Assembly: GCA_900548385.1 (NCBI GenBank)
Contig: URKJ01000053.1
Span: 1-24,621, forward strand
Direction of reading: 5' to 3'
DNA length: 24,621 nucleotides
Origin: an uncultured bacterium
Lineage (GTDB): Bacteria; Verrucomicrobiota; Lentisphaeria; Victivallales; UBA1829
The notes under the pieces were generated by a model. That model searched no databases, was not told the DNA's origin, and saw only the letters and a list, made by a program, of their open reading frames with translations. The position numbers were made by a program, and so were the translations under genes. This document shows positions 23,447-24,621 of this stretch, piece by piece; the stretch's first letter is position 1; each line of letters opens with the position of its first letter.

Positions 23447-23475
23447 AATATAAGAGCATCTTGTAAAAATGCAAA
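23447..23475 (-). promoter_or_regulatory. Probable promoter of the trp operon
   Basis: On the minus strand TTTGCA (23470-23475) and TATATT (23447-23452) are separated by 17 bases. The start would be near 23440, leaving about 20 bases to the leader-peptide ATG. The -35 is weak, the -10 good. No TrpR-like palindrome was recognised here, so attenuation may be the main control. Confidence 0.55.
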
Positions 23476-23522
23476 TGAAATTATAAAAAAAATTGAAAGG
23501 CTATCGGATTGACTCATTTGCA
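23470..23522. repeat. Inverted repeat between divergent trpL and MocA-family genes
   Basis: TGCAAATGA (23470-23478) and TCATTTGCA (23514-23522) are perfect 9-base inverted arms, 35 bases apart. The left arm overlaps the predicted -35 of the trp promoter. They could be paired operator half-sites or a symmetrical promoter arrangement; chance is also possible in this A/T-rich stretch. Confidence 0.45.
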
Positions 23523-23594
23523 CAATAATGAAAACAATCCTGTAAATACGATGATTCTTACATTCTCTTTTTCAGAGAAAAACTGTTTTCTTCC

Positions 23595-23623
23595 TTGCAA
23601 TGGAATCCCGCCGCCGATACATT
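23595..23623 (+). promoter_or_regulatory. Candidate promoter of the MocA-family gene
   Basis: TTGCAA (23595-23600) and TACATT (23618-23623), 17 bases apart, each match four of six consensus bases. The leader would be about 30 bases. A short hairpin-forming repeat TTCTCT-TTTTC-AGAGAA (23563-23579) lies just upstream and could bind a regulator. Weak prediction. The remaining intergenic DNA between 23421 and 23658 shows no reading frame. Confidence 0.35.
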
Positions 23624-23658
23624 ATCTCCGGCAGAAGCTAACGAAAGGATTTCATATC

Positions 23659-24621
23659 ATGAATTCAAAATTCCAGCGGATAAAGATCGGGCAAATCGGG
23701 ATCGGACACAACCATGCTTCGGAAAAGATGGCGGCGCTGCGCCGTCTTTCCGAATTCTATGAAGTCGTCGGTATTGTGGAACCCGATCCCAAATGGAGGG
23801 AATTGCGCGGCGGATTCAAGGAGTACCGGGATTTGCCGTGGATGACAGAAGAAGAACTTTTCAGCACGCCCGGTCTCGAAGCCGTCGCAGTGGAAATGGA
23901 CGGATTTGAGCTTCTGGAGACGGCACGCAAGTGCGTGGACCGCAATCTGCATATTCACATGGACAAACCCGGAGGCGAAGCTCTGGAACCGTTCCGCGAT
24001 CTCATAAACGATTTCCGCAAAAAACATCTCACGGTTCAGCTTGGTTACATGTACCGCAACAATCCCGCCATTCAGTTCTGCTTCGATGCCGTCCGCAAAG
24101 GCTGGCTCGGGGACATTTTTGAAGTCCACGCGGTCATGAACCGCTATGACGGTCACAACGACGCTTACCGCAAATGGCTTGCCCAGTTCAAAGGCGGCGC
24201 AATCTATATCTTTGCCGGACACCTCATCGACCTTGTCGTTACCCTGCTGGGGCGTCCACTCCGCGTAACTCCGTACCTGTCCAAAACCCGGAACGACAAC
24301 CTGTTCGATACGGGACTCGCCGTACTGGAATATCCCCGCGCGGTTGCAACGGTCCGCACCGGAGTCACCGAAGTCGACGGGATGAAACACCGCCGCCTGA
24401 TTGTCTGCGGCACAAAGGGGTCGATCGAGATCTGCCCGCTGGAACATCCCGCCGACCGCTACCGTCTTGATCCGCTTCATCTCCGGCTGACTCTTCTGGA
24501 AGGCAATGACGTTTACGAGGCCGGAACGCACGACATCAACGCCGGCGTCATGAACGGACGTTACGACAATCAGCTCATCGAACTCGCCCGCATCATCCGT
24601 GGAGAAATCGAAAACCCGTAC
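23659..24621 (+). CDS. Gfo/Idh/MocA-family oxidoreductase (truncated by window edge)
   Basis: An NAD(P)-dependent dehydrogenase of the Gfo/Idh/MocA type, usually acting on sugars, inositols or their derivatives; 321 residues are visible and the frame leaves the window open. The N-terminal Rossmann motif is IGQIGIGHNH (residues 10-19). The lysine motif, normally EKP, reads MDKPGGE. LGYMYRNNPAI and KGWLGDIFEVHAV follow, then GGAIYIFAGHLIDLV, where the His and last Asp of the catalytic motif are kept but the first Asp (DxGxH) is Ile. That variant occurs in a PVC-type subgroup I recognise by pattern only. AAAGGAT precedes the ATG. It is divergent from the trp operon and unrelated to it in function. 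Substrate unknown. Confidence 0.85.
   Translation, partial: MNSKFQRIKIGQIGIGHNHASEKMAALRRLSEFYEVVGIVEPDPKWRELRGGFKEYRDLPWMTEEELFSTPGLEAVAVEMDGFELLETARKCVDRNLHIHMDKPGGEALEPFRDLINDFRKKHLTVQLGYMYRNNPAIQFCFDAVRKGWLGDIFEVHAVMNRYDGHNDAYRKWLAQFKGGAIYIFAGHLIDLVVTLLGRPLRVTPYLSKTRNDNLFDTGLAVLEYPRAVATVRTGVTEVDGMKHRRLIVCGTKGSIEICPLEHPADRYRLDPLHLRLTLLEGNDVYEAGTHDINAGVMNGRYDNQLIELARIIRGEIENPY

Overview
The window (about 55% G+C by eye, with A/T-rich islands at promoters) looks like a chromosomal segment of a Gram-negative bacterium of the PVC superphylum, most likely Lentisphaerota/Victivallales-like. The assignment is an inference. It rests on skp and lpxD (an LPS-containing outer membrane), on a pseudopilin of the N-terminal-methylation type sitting beside a GntR/LacI-type sugar regulator and a very large secreted glycoside hydrolase, and on a Gfo/Idh/MocA dehydrogenase and an FAD oxidoreductase of types I associate with that group. 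No rRNA, tRNA, CRISPR array, transposase or phage gene was found.

Layout. 1-841 (-): 5' part of a glycyl-tRNA synthetase gene. 1029-4224 (+): an HPr-like phosphocarrier followed by trkA and trkH (potassium uptake), read from a promoter at 949-977. 4313-7505 (+): from its own consensus-like promoter inside the trkH-PLD gap, a membrane-anchored double-HKD phospholipase-D protein, skp/ompH, lpxD and a CxxCxxCC (YkgJ-type) protein. 7511-13148 (-): a three-gene catabolic operon, regulator -> pseudopilin -> 1249-residue glycoside hydrolase, driven by a perfect sigma-70-type promoter at 13190-13218. 13310-16746 (+), divergent from it: an IclR-type regulator, a short-chain dehydrogenase and an FAD-dependent oxidoreductase with an N-terminal beta-sandwich. 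16791-23420 (-): a complete, unfused tryptophan operon trpL-E-G-D-C-F-B-A, closed by a hairpin at 16754-16785. 23659 to the right edge (+): a Gfo/Idh/MocA-family dehydrogenase cut by the window end.

Working together. The right-hand block makes tryptophan from chorismate. Its 5' leader carries a 23-codon peptide gene with two adjacent Trp codons, a 13-bp U-tailed terminator and a competing antiterminator arm, that is, ribosome-mediated attenuation. The centre is an accessory carbohydrate region: sensed sugar, secreted hydrolase, a pseudopilin of unknown role, and probable oxidative steps on the released sugars. The left side is housekeeping (translation, K+ uptake, envelope biogenesis).

The points most worth following are the trp attenuator, the regulator-pseudopilin-hydrolase operon, a diverged 105-bp tandem duplication across the regulator/pseudopilin junction that has given the pseudopilin a possible new 35-residue leader, and the HPr-Trk linkage.
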